Of a stretch of DNA of 50,877 bases, positions 24,224-37,276 are shown piece by piece; the stretch's first letter is position 1, and every line of letters begins with the position of its first letter. The notes beneath the pieces are model-generated. The model had not been told where the DNA came from, made no database searches, and saw only the letters and a program-made list of their open reading frames with translations. The position numbers were made by a program, and so were the translations under genes. The DNA lies in assembly GCF_001039355.2 (NCBI RefSeq), contig NW_019776168.1, positions 598,183 to 649,059 on the forward strand, written 5' to 3'. Origin of the DNA: Lingula anatina. Its lineage: Eukaryota > Brachiopoda > Lingulata > Lingulida > Lingulidae.

Positions 24224-25998
24224 GAATTCCTCAAAATATCGTGGGATCTAAGTATCTCAGTGAATTTATTAACTCAATTTATAATTTATAGTTTTATTTA
24301 GGACAAACAATATTTTTCTAAAAACTAACATTCAATTTATTAATTCTTGTTTTGAACCTTACTAAAATTCATTTACATAATGCAACCAGTAGTATTGAAC
24401 TGTGCTCTGTGTAAAAAAACTTTGAGTGAGTGCCTCAGTTTGAGACACAAGTAGGAGGAACAATGAGCATAATTACCTTATCAGTAATCTCTTAACCTCA
24501 CAGGATAATAAGTAACTTAAGTGTTAAAACAACTGTACAAGTGAATCAGTAATATTTTTATTATTGTTCCTCCTATTAATAAAACCCTCTGACAGTTTAC
24601 AATGTTTTACAGTTTTAAGTGCATGGTGAATTCACCAATCTAATGGATATCTTGAATAAGTGGACTGCTTTTTTACTTTTAGCGGCCATTATTGGTATTA
24701 TACACCTGAAGAAGCAGATTTTGATGCTGAATACATACCATGGTGCTTTCTAACCTTTATATGAAGCCATTTAAAGACTATGTACTTGACGTTTTTATTT
24801 AAAAGGGTATTTTCGACGGCCATCTTGGATTTGGCGGCCATTTTGGAATTTTCAGACATGCCCATATATCCACAATTGCTTAGAATTTCATTGTCAACAA
24901 CTGTGCCAAATTTCATGCTTGTGAGCAAAAATGCACAATTTTTAACCAAATTCCTGGACTATTTTCGAGGATTTTGTTTCTACTTATTACTTTTACCTGT
25001 ACTTTTACTTCACGTAATGGAGATAAAGGTGGTTGAATTTCAGTCGTGACGGTAAAAACCAGTCTTGTTTAGGATATATAGAAATAATTGATTAATTTGT
25101 GTTCTAAAAGAGACTAATGCGCATTGTATGGCTTTCATAATATTGCTGGGGTCCCTCACCCTTGCGCGAGTGTGTGGCTCTTTCTCCTGAATAATTCAAG
25201 CAAGTAAACCATGTTGTATTTTCTCTTCATTTTGCTGTTACACCCGAATTTCAATACAAAAAGCGGAGGTGTTCCCTTACATATTTGATGACTTGGCGAC
25301 AAACGTTTCGCTACTACAAAATAAAGTCGACGCCAGATTTTGAGACACCGGCGTGCATAAAAAACTTTAAACACCTTTGATGTGAGCAATGGTGTATCTA
25401 GGAGGTGACATGGAAGGTGTAGGGCACATGCCCAGAACGCCACTTGAAGGGGGTGCAATTTTGTGATGAAGTTATCGTGGTATTGAATGTCAAGCGTTGA
25501 GACAGGGGTCGGACTGGGACGAGATTTAAGAGCTTGTCAGAGTTCGTTCGTTCAAAAACTTGTCATCTGAAAGTGGATCACTGAAAGTGGAGGGGGGCAA
25601 TATAGCACAAAGGACTTCTCACCCAGTTCTTAGATGAATAAAACTAAACGTTTTGTTTGTCTAAGGCCGAATCCACCCATGGCACAGTTGCTCTAAATTT
25701 GAAGCACTACGCAAGATTTATTTATTTATTTATTTATTTTTTTGCGCATACATGTTTGTTTGGTTGTGGTTCGATAAAGTCAGTGACAAATACACAAATG
25801 TTAGAATATTTTTTGCATAGAAACAATACAATGAATTGTGCGTCTACAAAGTTTTTTCTTTATATAAACATCTATACACGATACATTTCTATCTAGAGCA
25901 TTGATATTTACAAATCTGGCGTACGTTTTTGTCTATCACTACCGGTATATGTGCATTTCACTCGAAAACGCCAAAAGTCTCTAATACAAATCCCATCT

Positions 25999-28900
25999 TT
26001 AAAGTAAAACGACATTAAAGCATTTTCTTAATGTCAGTGCAAACAATATCAACATAAATGTTGGTGCAAGTGTGAATGCTTTACTGGTTGTACACGACAT
26101 TTCTTCTGAAGACATCCTGATTCGGCCTTCTAATCCTTGATATATCGGAGAGTACTTTTGGATAAAGTCCATTATAACATCTGAATCTAGGCTGTCTGGA
26201 ATCGTAAATTCAAAGAATAGCAAAATTACAAAAACGAGAAATGGACAAGCAAACATTAATTTAACAGTTCTCGAAGCTGTGAAAAATCGTTTGTCAGTCA
26301 CCCTACATACAGCGGTTTCTCGCTGAACATCCTTCGTACCGGGGGTACTCTTGCTCTAGTAATATGCACGAACGAGGTCTGCGCAATGCAGGGTTTTAAA
26401 TACCGCTATAATTAGCTTAAAGCCAGCAGGCTGACAACGACAACTCATTCCTGTGAAAAACCTACTAATTAAAAAAATCACCCAAGAGGTTTTTATACTG
26501 GCATTCTAAATTGATATCAAAACCTTTATTAAACAAGAATTATTAGTATAAAATATTTTAACTGGTATTTTCCTTTTCTTTTCTTGCTTTAAACCGAAAA
26601 CATACGCAGGACCTACCTATTCCATACGGATATAAAATGTTCTCTTTCAAAACGTCATATGCATCTCCTCCCCCCATTAAGAAAGTGTTGGTGACCACAT
26701 CGTATGATTTTGTCTTAACAAGGGGCTGGAACTCGGGGACTGTACAGTCAGCGCACCTGACGTCAATGCTGACCACTCGACGGCCCACTGGCTTAGACAG
26801 GTCATACACAACTCGAAGACCTGAAGATAAATACATATGTAATGACTCTAAAACTTTAAAGTAAAGATAAAGTTATTACATTTATGACACCGGTGGCCGA
26901 TCCAAAAGTTTACAATTTGACAATTGGCAATAGAATGGAAAATGCGCTAGTGACCTAATACGTCATTTGTTGATAATAATTTTTTGCACGCTATACACTG
27001 TATTAGGTATGCCCTTACACCAGCACACTTATTTTGCCATGGTCTAAAGCATGTTATATAGGCATACCATGAAAATGTTTGTCTCTACAAAAGCAATTGT
27101 CCATTTAACTACATGTATGAGACGTCTTACCTGAGACCTGTAAGAAACGACCGCTTCTCTTCTCGTATTCAGAAACAGAATGTTCCATGAGTTCCCAAAG
27201 CGTACTTCCACTTATCCTGACGATGTCTACACCATTACCGAATGGTGCGGCACTCAGTACGTCTGACACGTAAATGTCACCTAGTGAATCAAAAATTAAT
27301 CATTTTGTGATGATATTCATAATAGTTATAATAAAATGGCGAACCAATTCATCATAAAATGAATAATCGTTCCAACATATTTTCACGAGCACTGCTTACT
27401 ATTTGCTATATTACCACAAAGACAAATTCTGGTACATTTTGTGTGGGAGAGAGATTGTAAGAGAGATATCATGAATATTCATTAAAATTTATACGCAAAT
27501 ATAATATTGTTAGACGAGATTCATGTCTGTCAATGAATCGATGGATAAACTAAATAAAACTGCCAATGTAAAAAAAAAAAAACAAACAAACACAATAAAC
27601 GAACATCACGTGAGCGTAGAAGCAATTAAGAGAGGTGCAAAGGCACATTTTGCAACAGGTTACTAAATTAGTTCGGTCGTAAAAAAAACGGTTCTGCAGA
27701 GGATGACGGGAGTGGTTAGAAATACCAATATCGATTGGTGCTCGTATCCCGCCGCTGTTCCACAGGCCAATGGAGGCATTGGTCCATCTCGTTCCATCAG
27801 TGGGTTTCAAGTAGGTGTCAACTAAGGCGTCTGCTATCAGATTACCTGGGAAACGTGAAGGAAAATGATGCATATCTCTATTTTGTTCGATTTTTTTTAT
27901 GGTAGAGAATTTGACAGCCGAACGAAGAAACTTCTCATGAAACTTCATGAAGTTGTCCAGACTCAACCAAAATAAAAAATTGGTGACAATTTTAAAGCCC
28001 CTCAGTCCCAATCTGCCCAAGCAACACTGAATATTAGAAAAAAAAAACATTAGCAATTTGATATTCAGTATGCTTAATAGTTACAAAATATTTTTGATGT
28101 TGTTTTATATTTTTGATATTTTAAAGAAGTAATATCACATATGTTTACCAAAAACACATTCAGCCAGGCGGCATTTCGCATTATCCATGAAGACCAGGCT
28201 GTAGCCTATCTTTTGTGAACCATATGCTGTAACTCGTTGTTGCCACGGCTGCATCTCTGTTAGGGTAGCATTATCTAAAATGAGAAATAAAAATATATAA
28301 TATATCTCAAGAAAACCCCGTAGTAATGCGTTTTCATGGTGGAATCAGTTATTTTCCCATTTGAACAAGAGTATATTATTAATATCAAAGGTATCGTTCT
28401 TTTTGTCCTTTAGGTTCACGAGGAGATGCATTATTAAGCGTGTGTCTTGGCTTAAAAACCAAGTGAAAATGCAAACAAAAATTGCTTTCAAGTTCTCACT
28501 CGGTTTGAACCAAGAGGAAACAACAAGGCAGCAAAGCTGTCAAATGTACAGACAAAAACAGGAAATAACTATGCACAAAATAGGCTACTGTCAATTCTGA
28601 TGCAAAAGTACATTATGTTAAACTGCAAATTCAACATCAAATTTTAATTATGCTCAACAGGTAATACCAATGTAAGTCAAATGTGTAACAAGTTCACACT
28701 TTGAAAATGTATAACTGAAAAAGAAGCCAATTAGACTGCTTTTCCAACTCAGGCTGCATTTTAGTCCTGTATTTCTTTTTTGAAAGTTTGGCAATCATAA
28801 GTAACATGGTTTTCCCATAATGGTCATCATGGCAGCAGCACCCAAAATTGTGTTTTCTTCTATTCTGATGCCATATTACATAATGATTAACAGCATAATG

Positions 28901-29330
28901 ACCGTCAATTTTTAATAATAAAATATACGTATCATGGATTTTCAGAAAATGTGACTAGCTTGGGTCTTCAAGCCCGTGGAACTTCAAAGTCCGTAACGTT
29001 TACAATTTTGCAGAAAAGTGGATAACGTTATATTTTCCTTAGAACTTGAAAAATAATAACAGCAAACAGTTAAATATTAGGTTTACCTTCCGTAATGTTT
29101 TTATCCAGTAGAATGGGGTTACCAGTCCACGCTGTCACAATTCCCGCTGCATCGAATGTTACACGTAAGTGCCCCAAATATTTAGCCATCCAAAAGTCAG
29201 AAACCAATAACACTTTGCCACCAGACGCCTGGGTTATAACGGTTGGATACTCGCCTTCTGGAATTTCTTTATCTGGCGGGGTACCTGTGCACAAATCATT
29301 AGATATTTTTACACTAGTATTGAAGTGTCT

Positions 29331-29366
<36 letters not shown>

Positions 29367-32300
29367 ACTTTTTATAAAGATACCGTAACTGATATTTTGC
29401 GTTGAATTGGGTTCTTTTTGAGAGGGATAGAGAGAGACATTTACTTACCGGTATAAAGAAATGTGTTAGTGTGTCCGCCAACGATTATATCCACTTCTGA
29501 CACTTGTTCAGCAATCTTTTTATCCACAGAAAACCCAGAATGTCCCAATACAATGATTTTATTGATACCCTGTGACGTTAACCTTTCGACCTCTGCTTGA
29601 ACAGCCGAAACCTCGTCGGTAAAAATCAAGTTGCCTGGAAAAACATAACATAAGAATAACATAAAAATATTGTCAAGTGTTGAAATCAACAAGTCTCTTC
29701 TTTATCTTGAAATTGCTTTTTAAATCCAGGTTTTAAGACTGAGGCCAATTGAACGCGTCACATCTCTCACGGTTTTCACTTTGTGTGGGCACCCACACAT
29801 CAGCAGGACTGATTGTAGAGTGAAAATTAATATTAAGATTTGCAGGACAACTTATCAATAGATAGATACTTTAATACTTATGTATACATAATAGTAGGCT
29901 AAATAACACAATGTAATAGTGTAATAAGAATAAGAATAATAATTAAGTGACACTTTTAAGTCACTTTACGGACAGGTAAAGTGCTCATTTTCTTATTTGA
30001 GTAGGGAAGGTTTTACCTGGGCTTGATATGGTCGGTGTGGCCCTATATGTGCAACCGACAACCCCTATCTTCTCTCCGGCCACATCTAATACTGTTGACT
30101 TGTTGAACAGCCCTTGTATTTCTGGAACATTACTGGCGTCGATATTAGCACTTATTACAGGGAATGTGACGTTTTGAAGAAAAGGAAGAAGGCCGCTAAC
30201 CTTATTATCAAACTCGTGATTGCCTAATACCTGAAAGAAAGTAAAACATTTCTTAATCATAGTTAGTTTTTATAATATTCAGTAAAATTTAGACATACTC
30301 ATCAGATCGAATTTATCTTTTAATCTCATTCTTGTCACCGTTTTGACTGAGCAGTGATTTCTAACCCACAATGCCGCCCACCTTTACATAATGGTGGTCA
30401 CTTCATTCAGAAGCCAAGGCATTACGCCTACTTTACGGAGTTAAACTATAAGTGCTCATTCCCATAGAAGCTATCGTTCTACGTAGATCGATCCAACTCT
30501 AAGGGGACTGTCGCTGAATTCAATCTGTTGAACAGGTAAACACGCCTCCTCTTGTTTCCAACGTAATCGTATAATCAATCATCAGCTTTTCTTTATTCTA
30601 CGCCAGAAGAAAGCGTGTTATTCTGTTTAATATCTCCCTGCAACTAATTATTTAATAATCATCTAATGATTTAATGATTAAAACAACTGAAACTACCTCT
30701 AAAATATAAAATGACGGCGTTTATATTTCGCATTGATGAGGATAAGCATAGACACCCCAAAGCGTCATTTTAAAACGTATCTATTTCGAGACTTCATCCC
30801 TGAACAACATCTTATCACGAAAATTGGCATAGGTGACAACAAATGTAGGGGCTTCAATCCCGTACCGTCATTTTAGTTTAAAGGTTTTTGTCGTGGAGTT
30901 ATAACCCCCTCATTACAATTCATCATTGAACAAAGGGTTTTTTTGCCTTATTTACGATAAAACCTGAACTAAGGCTTTTACGAAAATTCGCCGGCAGGGC
31001 TTTGAAGTACTCAATGGTGTTTTGTCATTAAATTGACTCTAAAACGGTGTTCATGGGTGCTCAGGTAAAGGAGAGATTTGGGAAACCTTTATTGCTTTTT
31101 TTTTTGCCCGAAAATGGCAATTATGACGTCATCGGTAAGATCACATTTGTGTAAATGCTAAGAAATATACTAACTGAAAATTAAAGATTTATCGATTATC
31201 CCCCCCCCCCAAAAAAAAAAAAAAACGAATAAGGCAGTAGATAAGGAGTTTGGGGGCTAATCCTGACAGTACCCTTCATGTCAGAGTCGCTGTGTTGGCT
31301 GTCTCAGTTTAATATATATTTATATAAAGTAGATGAACGTCCAATGTTTTATCATAATTCATCTAGCACGGCCCTACACTGACCCTAGATGTGTATTCAA
31401 ATAACATGCAATTTGACTAAGATCTTCTTGTTGAGCCTGGATTAATGAAACCCCTACCAGGCCCGCGGAAAATATGTGTACTCTTCTCTATCACAGAAAA
31501 CATAATGAACGTCTATGCAGGAAGGACGACGTGGGCGACCCACGCGAAACATCTCCTTTTCCAGTATGGTTTCAGCTACATGTATGCCTGGATCGTGGAT
31601 GAGTTAGGAGATGCTACAGAGTTTATGAACCAATTCACGCACGAGTGACAGACTGTGCATTACAAAAGTCATTTGCTGATATAAGCTCATCGTCAAAGTG
31701 CTCATTATACAAACAGTACAAAACTGTTTTAAATCCAGAAAGATATTTGTCATTACCACTGTCTTATACACAGAAACGTACTTTATCAAAATTTCCCTGC
31801 TCAAGCAACAGTCTCATGATTGAAAAAGGACGCCATATGAATATAGAAAAAGACCGTAGATTTTGCCCATATTATTTGACTCAGAAAGTTTATACTTTAG
31901 AAAACGAGGTACACTTTCTACTACTGTGTCCGTTGTATGATTTGGGGGAGAGATATTTCATAACAAAATGGACAAAACATAGTAAAAATGAACGATTATT
32001 TACTTTGATTATGTCTGACATTAGTAAGATGGCATATTCTCATTAGCAAGTTTTTAGTACATTTGCATTGAGAGAAAAGATTTGTTGCTATTGAAGTGAG
32101 TTTAATTCACAGTGTTGATTAAGAACATGACTATTATAGCGTTTACAATCAATTAAAATCTTTAAAAAGAGGACTATTATGGATATATGTTCATATTTAT
32201 TCAGTGCACATTATTACATTACTNTCACAGAAAACATAATGAACGTCTATGCAGGAAGGACGACGTGGGCGACCCACGCGAAACATCTCCTTTTCCAGTA

Positions 32301-35300
32301 TGGTTTCAGCTACATGTATGCCTGGATCGTGGATGAGTTAGGAGATGCTACAGAGTTTATGAACCAATTCACGCACGAGTGACAGACTGTGCATTACAAA
32401 AGTCATTTGCTGATATAAGCTCATCGTCAAAGTGCTCATTATACAAACAGTACAAAACTGTTTTAAATCCAGAAAGATATTTGTCATTACCACTGTCTTA
32501 TACACAGAAACGTACTTTATCAAAATTTCCCTGCTCAAGCAACAGTCTCATGATTGAAAAAGGACGCCATATGAATATAGAAAAAGACCGTAGATTTTGC
32601 CCATATTATTTGACTCAGAAAGTTTATACTTTAGAAAACGAGGTACACTTTCTACTACTGTGTCCGTTGTATGATTTGGGGGAGAGATATTTCATAACAA
32701 AATGGACAAAACATAGTAAAAATGAACGATTATTTACTTTGATTATGTCTGACATTAGTAAGATGGCATATTCTCATTAGCAAGTTTTTAGTACATTTGC
32801 ATTGAGAGAAAAGATTTGTTGCTATTGAAGTGAGTTTAATTCACAGTGTTGATTAAGAACATGACTATTATAGCGTTTACAATCAATTAAAATCTTTAAA
32901 AAGAGGACTATTATGGATATATGTTCATATTTATTCAGTGCACATTATTACATTACTACTAGTGGAAAATTATGGTGAAGTTGCACATGTATTTTGGGTC
33001 GGAGGCCTTAAATTACGGAATAAAGATCAATCAATCAATTTATCTAAAGACATATCTGTGAATATTTAGTGAAAAAAGCAATCGACTGTGGCCTTGGTAG
33101 AGGGTAAGATTAATGTAACCTCCCATCACGGCAGGTTAATTAATCTTCAAATTCCACGAAAGTTTGATTTATTTTCATTCAAACATTTTCACTTGTACTT
33201 GATGTCTGGGTGTGTTAGTTGACCTGTGGTAGAGAAGCGGGTATTGTTAAACTCCTCATTTATCACTCATCAAAAATTTATATTTAAGTTTTTTATCGAT
33301 CATTTTTTATTTATTTTTACACCCCATCTGTGTACATTTTATATCGAACATTTTAAAATGTTTACCCCCTCCCCCCAATCTTCGCATCTTTGCTGCCAAA
33401 TAAGTCTCCAAAGATTTACTCTCTACCAGGGCCAAAGATGGATTTTTCACTAGATGTTCACAGATAAATTAGACAGTCATTTTGTTCTCTCGCGATAGAG
33501 AATAGTACACATATNAAGCGGGTTTTGTTAACTCCCCATTTTTCCCTCATCAAAAATTTTTATTTAAGTTTTTTTCGATCATTTTTTTTTTTTTTTTTCA
33601 CCCCCACTTGTGTTCAATTTTAATCCAACATTTTTAAAATGTTTTCCTCCCCCCCCCCCCCCCATCTTCGCATCTTTGCTGACAAATAAGTCTCGAAAGA
33701 TTTACTCTCTACCAGGGCCAAAGATGGATTTTTCACTAGATATTCACAAATAAATAAGACGGTCATTTTGTTCTCTCGCGATGGAAAATAGTACACATAT
33801 TTTCCGAGGGCCTGATATAGGGTATCCAGGATTCACTGTTAAAGACTACGCAACATAACGCTGCCGTGGAATCTGTGGTCTTCTCGCATCGAGTGGTACA
33901 GTTTTCTGTATCATACCTCTTTGAGACATCGACAATTTGTTTGATCGACAATTTGATTTACATAAGAAAGTCGCCTAAACATAGCCCCATCCCCGACAAA
34001 ACCAATAAAAAATGGAATAACAGTGGTTAGTGTATTGGGGCTTGTGACAGAGAGTACAGCCCCTCGTGGCATAATCACATGTCAGGATAGCAGTTGTGAA
34101 TGGTAGTCCTAGGAATGCAGGACCGGGGGCCTATATGACTAGAACAGGTTAGATTAGTCGGAGTATTTGGGGTAGAGTATGGGACGAACGTCACCTGTAC
34201 AAATTAATGTGGAACAGACTTCAGTTCCTAGCAGACTATCTGTCAAATACACAAATGTCAAATATCACACCTGTCAAATACAGACAGTGTTGACATATAT
34301 CGCTAGCGGTCTCTTTTGAGAAGACCTACAGAGTACTTACACTAGATGGGGCGTAACTCGCTTTCTCAAGTTTGCTTGCTACTGTTAGGTGGAAATTCTG
34401 ACATAAGCATGCGCACCAGGACACAATACAAATATGTCGAACAACGAGCATAGCGCAGTGAAGTGGGTCGTGGCAAGTGCGGGAGCTCCGTTTAAGCGAT
34501 TCTCGTTCATAATAGCCAGGCTATTAATAAGCTGCCAATCTCTATAAACAGAACGTTAAAGATATAACGCTACGCAATGAACTTTACTGCAGACCTCTGA
34601 AAAACAAAACGTGGTCTGTTACTGGCTGTTTCGCTAACTAGAAAAGTCAAGAAGTATATAGATGACAAACTTACGAACGAACCTCTGTATGAATGAAGAT
34701 GACGAAAACGTTATGAAATAGCGACCACGAAAAGCTGCGTTATTAACGTAAGAATATTACTGGCGCGTGACCTTGATTACAATCAGTTTGGAATATTAAG
34801 GAGCTGTCAAAACAGCGTCAATGAAAAGGTGAGTGTTTGCTCGGACTCTCAGGAGCGACATGTACAAGGGAAGAAACCGCGTTGCCGGTCCTTTCATTTT
34901 ATTTGTGTTAGAACGAACTTGCGGCTAATTTGCATACATTAGTAATATATAAGTAGTTAAAGGTGATAGATAAACAAAGTTGAGTAATAGTAGTGGGTCA
35001 CACTGGAGAAAGCAAGTTAGAAGTTGTTCACTTTTTATTGGTTACCAAGCTGTTAAGTACATCAACATCAACCAGCTCACCGCCCGAGAAGCTTCACCTG
35101 ACCTAGGTACTTTGTAAGAAATATTATACCCTCTAGCAGGGACACAAATTGGTTTTCACTGCATTCTTACAGATGTCGCTCTAGCTTATTCGTGGCACAT
35201 TTCTCAAAAGTGCAAATAGTTAATCTGCGGCCCTGGTAAGAAGCAGAAACAGTATATACCCATACTAACCATAGCATCGTACTTCAGTTTATTCATGAAG

Positions 35301-35599
35301 TATGATGTCGCCATCCCCTTGTAGATAGTGAACCACAATGTGCCTTGGAACTGATCCCCAGCGTCCAATAACACCACGTTCTGTTCAGCGTTACGAATTT
35401 CCTCGATTTTAGTGTATCTTCGTGCCACTCCCCCGAAACATTCCCCCGCTTCTGCCTCTGTTTCCGAGCACCTGCCTCCATACTTGTCAAACTGTTCAAA
35501 CCGTGCATGAACATCGTTGGTGTGTAAAATAGTCAAATTAAATCCATAGCTTAGAGTGAAACATGTAATGTAGAAACCGATTTTGACGAGCGTCTCCAT
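25999..35599 (-). CDS. NT5E: Ecto-5'-nucleotidase (CD73-like), copy C
   Basis: Nine exons, minus strand: 35270-35599, 30017-30230, 29449-29634, 29087-29284, 28149-28274, 27726-27845, 27131-27280, 26617-26820, 25999-26195. The total is 1725 bases, 574 residues, equal to human CD73. The exon lengths from 2 to 8 (214, 186, 198, 126, 120, 150, 204) are identical in all three genes. Present: signal peptide, both metal-site motif sets, GGHTNTFLYT, CRLAEC (human Arg354 kept), NSGGIRAPID (Asn390, Gly393, Arg395 kept), APFGNG, TFLMGGGDAY, VRCADC and a hydrophobic tail suited to GPI attachment. Human Cys365 and Cys387 equivalents are both missing (NLIADAL, GLWNSGG), so that disulfide is lost as a pair. 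It differs from copy D at a few sites, for example GVVGCTYRATP versus GVVGYTYKATP. The 5-kb first intron holds a LINE and MITEs. Of the three, this copy has the most canonical substrate pocket. Confidence 0.96.
29333..29362. repeat. (GA)n microsatellite, copy C intron 3
   Basis: About 15 GA units between exons 3 and 4. The same microsatellite at the same intron position occurs in copy D (44309-44342), showing that it predates the duplication. Confidence 0.95.
31491..32223 (+). repeat. Exact 733-base direct duplication, first copy
   Basis: 31491-32223 is repeated at 32225-32957 without a visible change, including both encoded frames, and the two are separated by a single N at 32224. Two unmerged contig ends explain this best. 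Confidence 0.95.
32225..32957 (+). repeat. Exact 733-base direct duplication, second copy
   Basis: Second copy of 31491-32223. It continues into the unique 3' part of the LINE (ACTAGTGGAAAATTATGG), whereas the first copy ends at the N. Confidence 0.95.
33043..33476. mobile_element. MITE-like element with ~65-base inverted ends (TACCCTCTACCAGGGC family)
   Basis: 33043-33110 (ACATATCTGTGAATATTTAGTG ... GGCCTTGGTAGAGGGTA) is the reverse complement, with changes, of 33411-33476 (ACTCTCTACCAGGGCCAAAG ... CACTAGATGTTCACAGATAA). Related single ends recur at about 35128-35185, 39888-39932, 40088-40137, 46266-46322 and 47120-47180, all around the nucleotidase copies. No coding capacity. Confidence 0.7.
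33236..33800 (+). repeat. Imperfect direct duplication around a single N (33236-33514 / 33516-33800)
   Basis: Starting at AAGCGGGT(A/T)TTGTTAA and ending at AGTACACATAT, the same ~280 bases occur before and after N33515. Differences cluster in homopolymers (T and C runs), as expected for a poor read end. Probably a second unmerged contig overlap. Confidence 0.85.
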
Positions 35600-36763
35600 C
35601 TTTCCGTCTCTCAGTATTTACTAAGGCGAGTGTGCTTTGTTTGGTCACGGTTTCACTTATTATGCTAACCGTGCCTCGAGTTCAAATGAGCTACCCACAT
35701 GACCCTACACACTCCCTCTACACCGCCTCTTCCGATGTCACCGCGTCGTGATTAATCAACACAGTTTCCCCCTGAAACTGTCGCGTACCAAAATTGCATA
35801 ACAAAAGAAATACATAACATGTACGGCTAATTAAAGTTGGGGTCTTTAAAAAATCACTGTGGTAACACAAAGGACAGTGAAACAATTTGCATGTTCAGAC
35901 CTTGAAGCAAAATTAGAGCTCGACTAGGAAAGAAAGTGAGGTCAACTCTGATCTTGGACAAATAATACGACGTTCCATCTCTGATGACGCAGAGATAACT
36001 ACATGTATTAGCATCCTGGTGACCGACAATAGATGAGGTATTATAATTATATCATTAGAGTTATAACTTTTGTCCTTGTTAGCACCCTGGTTCGTATTCA
36101 GTTTCAGGGTGTAGAGATCACAAATATAATTCCGAGACGTTTTAATATGATTAGAGTCGATTGCTTTTGCACTCGACTAGTTTATGACCTTACCTGTAAT
36201 TATGTAACTTAAGTGGACGTGTGCAATTTGAATAATTAAAATTAGTATGTACCGCCAAATAATGCAGCACAAAATCCACCACTGATAAGAAATATTGTAT
36301 AAAAGACGTTCAGAATTAATATCGGGAGTTCAGACTGAAGAAGACTCGAATGTGACCGCTAGACAGAGCCATGGGAGACGGCTTAGAAGTTGGAGACTTC
36401 ACGTAAAACATGTAGTTAGAGAGTGTCAATCAATAAGCCATTAACTGGTCATTATGTGGACTTGGGTTTTCTTTGCGCGTCCTTACGTAAATCTGACACG
36501 AATCGTGGAATCTTCGGATTGCATTATCCACTAAGTTTGACGAAAACGTTATGTCCTATTTCGAGTCCACGCTTGCATTAAGCGTACAAAATTATATAAG
36601 TTTAGGACATTCATCTCATATGTATATGTAAAGGTACATAACAAGGGTCACTTAGTTCCATCTTGGACCCATTACAACGTTAAACACTATTAATGGTTAC
36701 GTTCCAATGGTATTTGTACTTGAAATCTTGACAAAAAGCTTCACAGAAATAACCTTTTTATTG
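35600..36763. promoter_or_regulatory. Copy C upstream flank (conserved with copy D to ~35822)
   Basis: 35600-35822 matches 46766-46988 closely, including GTGCCTCGAGTTCAAATGAG, GACCCTACACACTCCCTCT and TCCGATGTCACCGCGTCGTG. The conserved block must contain the core promoter. A GCATAATAAG (minus) lies about 60 bases above the ATG; in copy D it is GCATAAAAAG at 46825-46834. Copy D also has TATAAATA at 46781-46788, which copy C lacks. Assignment of a TATA box is tentative. Beyond 35822 nothing is recognised. Confidence 0.4.
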
Positions 36764-37276
36764 GGGGGGGGGGGGGGGGGGGGGGGNNNNNNNNNNNNNN
36801 NNNNNNNNNNNNNNNNNNNNNNNNNNNNNNNNNNNNNNNNNNNNNNNNNNNNNNNNNNNNNNNNNNNNNNNNNNNNNNNNNNNNNNNNNNNNNNNNNNNN
36901 NNNNNNNNNNNNNNNNNNNNNNNNNNNNNNNNNNNNNNNNNNNNNNNNNNNNNNNNNNNNNNNNNNNNNNNNNNNNNNNNNNNNNNNNNNNNNNNNNNNN
37001 NNNNNNNNNNNNNNNNNNNNNNNNNNNNNNNNNNNNNNNNNNNNNNNNNNNNNNNNNNNNNNNNNNNNNNNNNNNNNNNNNNNNNNNNNNNNNNNNNNNN
37101 NNNNNNNNNNNNNNNNNNNNNNNNNNNNNNNNNNNNNNNNNNNNNNNNNNNNNNNNNNNNNNNNNNNNNNNNNNNNNNNNNNNNNNNNNNNNNNNNNNNN
37201 NNNNNNNNNNNNNNNNNNNNNNNNNNNNNNNNNNNNNNNNNNNNNNNNNNNNNNNNNNNNNNNNNNNNNNNNNNNN
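36764..37276. other. Poly-G run and assembly gap (490 N)
   Basis: About 23 G at 36764-36786 lead into N 36787-37276, and the right edge is again G-rich (TGGGGAGAGGGGGGGCGG). The gap probably hides a G-rich tract that could not be sequenced. It lies between the two duplicated units. Confidence 0.97.

Larger units (their letters stand above)
31491..33036 (+). mobile_element. 5'-truncated non-LTR retrotransposon (LINE) 3' end
   Basis: Inserted in intron 1 of copy C, antisense to the gene. Plus-strand reads match the C-terminal tail of LINE reverse transcriptases: GRTTWATHAKHLLFQYGF, then after a frameshift at TTCACGCACGAGTGA a 133-codon frame (31645-32046, repeated 32379-32780). That frame has NPERYLSLPLSY and the Cys-His motif DRRFCPYYLTQ...ENEVHFLLLCPLYD. 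The 3' end is an AATAAAG(ATCA)n tail at about 33015-33036. Coding capacity is broken, so it is inactive. The apparent double length comes from the exact 733-base duplication inside it. Confidence 0.85.
24975..35822. repeat. Segmental duplication unit 1 (contains copy C)
   Basis: Sequence aligns in order with 38446-46988. Similarity starts at the CACGTAATGGAGATAA region 3' of the gene, runs through all nine exons and the parts of introns not hit by insertions, and ends near GCATAACAAAAGAAA in the upstream flank. Both units carry a related open frame on the minus strand in the 3' flank (25156-25458 and 38558-38914, starting MHPLQVAFWACAL). That frame ends differently in each, and it overlaps an element containing TGGTGTATCTAGGAGG, so it is probably repeat-derived rather than a gene. 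Confidence 0.88.

Noticed and set aside
25156-25458. Minus-strand frame conserved at 38558-38914 as a possible small gene
   Set aside because: Present in both units because they are duplicates; the C-termini diverge and the sequence overlaps a repeat-like block. Kept only as part of the duplication.
35293-35514. 73-codon minus-strand frame (and its twin at 46459-46680)
   Set aside because: Alternative frame inside nucleotidase exon 1; it is conserved only because the exon is.
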